This document shows, one piece after another, positions 25,498 to 25,697 of a stretch of DNA of 25,697 nucleotides. Each line of letters opens with the position of its first letter. The stretch's first letter is position 1. The stretch lies in the NCBI GenBank assembly GCA_026415985.1, contig JAOAGA010000012.1, forward strand, positions 1-25,697. Direction: 5' to 3'. Made by a program: the position numbers and the translations under genes. Source of the DNA: Pseudomonadota bacterium. Its GTDB lineage: Bacteria; CALINM01. The notes under the pieces are model-generated. The model made no database searches, was not told the DNA's origin, and saw nothing but the letters and a program-made list of their open reading frames with translations.

Positions 25498-25697
25498 AGT
25501 TTTTTTAAAAATTTTTGTTTTAAACGGTCTTTTTTCTTGGTTTTTTTTGGATTTCCTCTTTTAATGTTTTGAAAATCATAATCTTCATCCAAATCAGTTC
25601 CAAACAGGTTTTCTATAAAATCCTGGGAAGAAAAGACGACCGCTCCGGATCTTTCTGCTGTGCTTTTAACATAATTGTCAGAGGTAATCACAACTAC
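25494..25697 (-). CDS. C-terminal part of a YacP-like NYN-domain (PIN-like) ribonuclease, cut by window edge
   Basis: The frame is open from the window edge to TAA at 25494-25496. VVVITSDNYVKSTAERSGA then VVFSSQDFIENLF is the closing part of a YacP-type NYN domain, where TSD carries a likely metal-binding Asp. A basic Lys-rich tail (KRGNPKKTKKKDRLKQKFLK) follows. Related proteins (YacP/Rae1 type) are ribosome-associated or RNA-cutting PIN-like nucleases. The N-terminal part is outside the window. The gene shares its stop TTAA with plsY. Confidence 0.75.
   Translation of the reverse strand, partial: VVVITSDNYVKSTAERSGAVVFSSQDFIENLFGTDLDEDYDFQNIKRGNPKKTKKKDRLKQKFLKKL

Overview
The window is a stretch of ordinary bacterial chromosome from an AT-rich, Gram-negative (two-membrane) bacterium. 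The diderm envelope is shown by a Tol-Pal set (TolA-like, TolB, Pal, CpoB/YbgF) and an Mla-type phospholipid transport operon (MlaE, MlaF, MlaD). The organism uses selenocysteine: selD carries an in-frame UGA at its catalytic position with a plausible bacterial SECIS hairpin. Gene content and order (class V aminotransferase-serA-hisZ-purA, an Rsm22-like methyltransferase, a small CPxCG zinc ribbon) resemble Deferribacterota, Desulfobacterota or Nitrospirota. That placement is an inference from gene content, not a phylogeny. There are no phage, IS, CRISPR or defence genes.

Layout. 1-1128 (minus): a partial trmJ-like RNA methyltransferase and a PaaI-type thioesterase. 1129-1381: a compact regulatory region with back-to-back promoters and a phenylalanine attenuator (a 19-codon leader peptide with three Phe codons, competing hairpins and an intrinsic terminator). 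1382-6099 (plus): DAHP synthase, then tolA, tolB, pal, cpoB and acylphosphatase, tightly packed. 6245-11553 (plus): a clear promoter and a serine/histidine/purine operon (aminotransferase, serA, hisZ, purA). 11550-12499 (minus): tRNA-Leu(CAA) and an EamA transporter. 12661-13022 (plus): RNase P RNA. 13066-22808 (plus): CNNM/CBS membrane protein, a frameshifted prmA-like methyltransferase, alanine racemase, mlaE-mlaF-mlaD, selD, an acyltransferase, RNase HI and a U32-family protein. 22805-24669 (minus): an unknown 91-residue protein, a 35-residue zinc ribbon, the Rsm22-like methyltransferase and a lipoprotein. 24801-25497 (plus): tRNA-Pro(CGG) and plsY. 25494-25697 (minus): the C-terminal part of a YacP-like NYN nuclease.

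How the genes work together. The attenuator should couple production of the first shikimate-pathway enzyme to charged tRNA-Phe, on top of the enzyme's own likely allosteric domain; the tightly following tol-pal genes may be partly under the same control. The serine operon joins two serine-synthesis enzymes with a histidine-pathway subunit and a purine enzyme. The alr-mla block is envelope related (peptidoglycan precursor, phospholipid trafficking).

The most notable points are the Phe attenuator, the selenocysteine selD, the A9-run frameshift in prmA, the MlaD protein with a barrel-like C-terminal extension, the Rsm22-like/zinc-ribbon operon with a preserved four-cysteine set, apparent leaderless transcription starts, and the fact that all three convergent gene pairs share their stop codons through the same TTAA.
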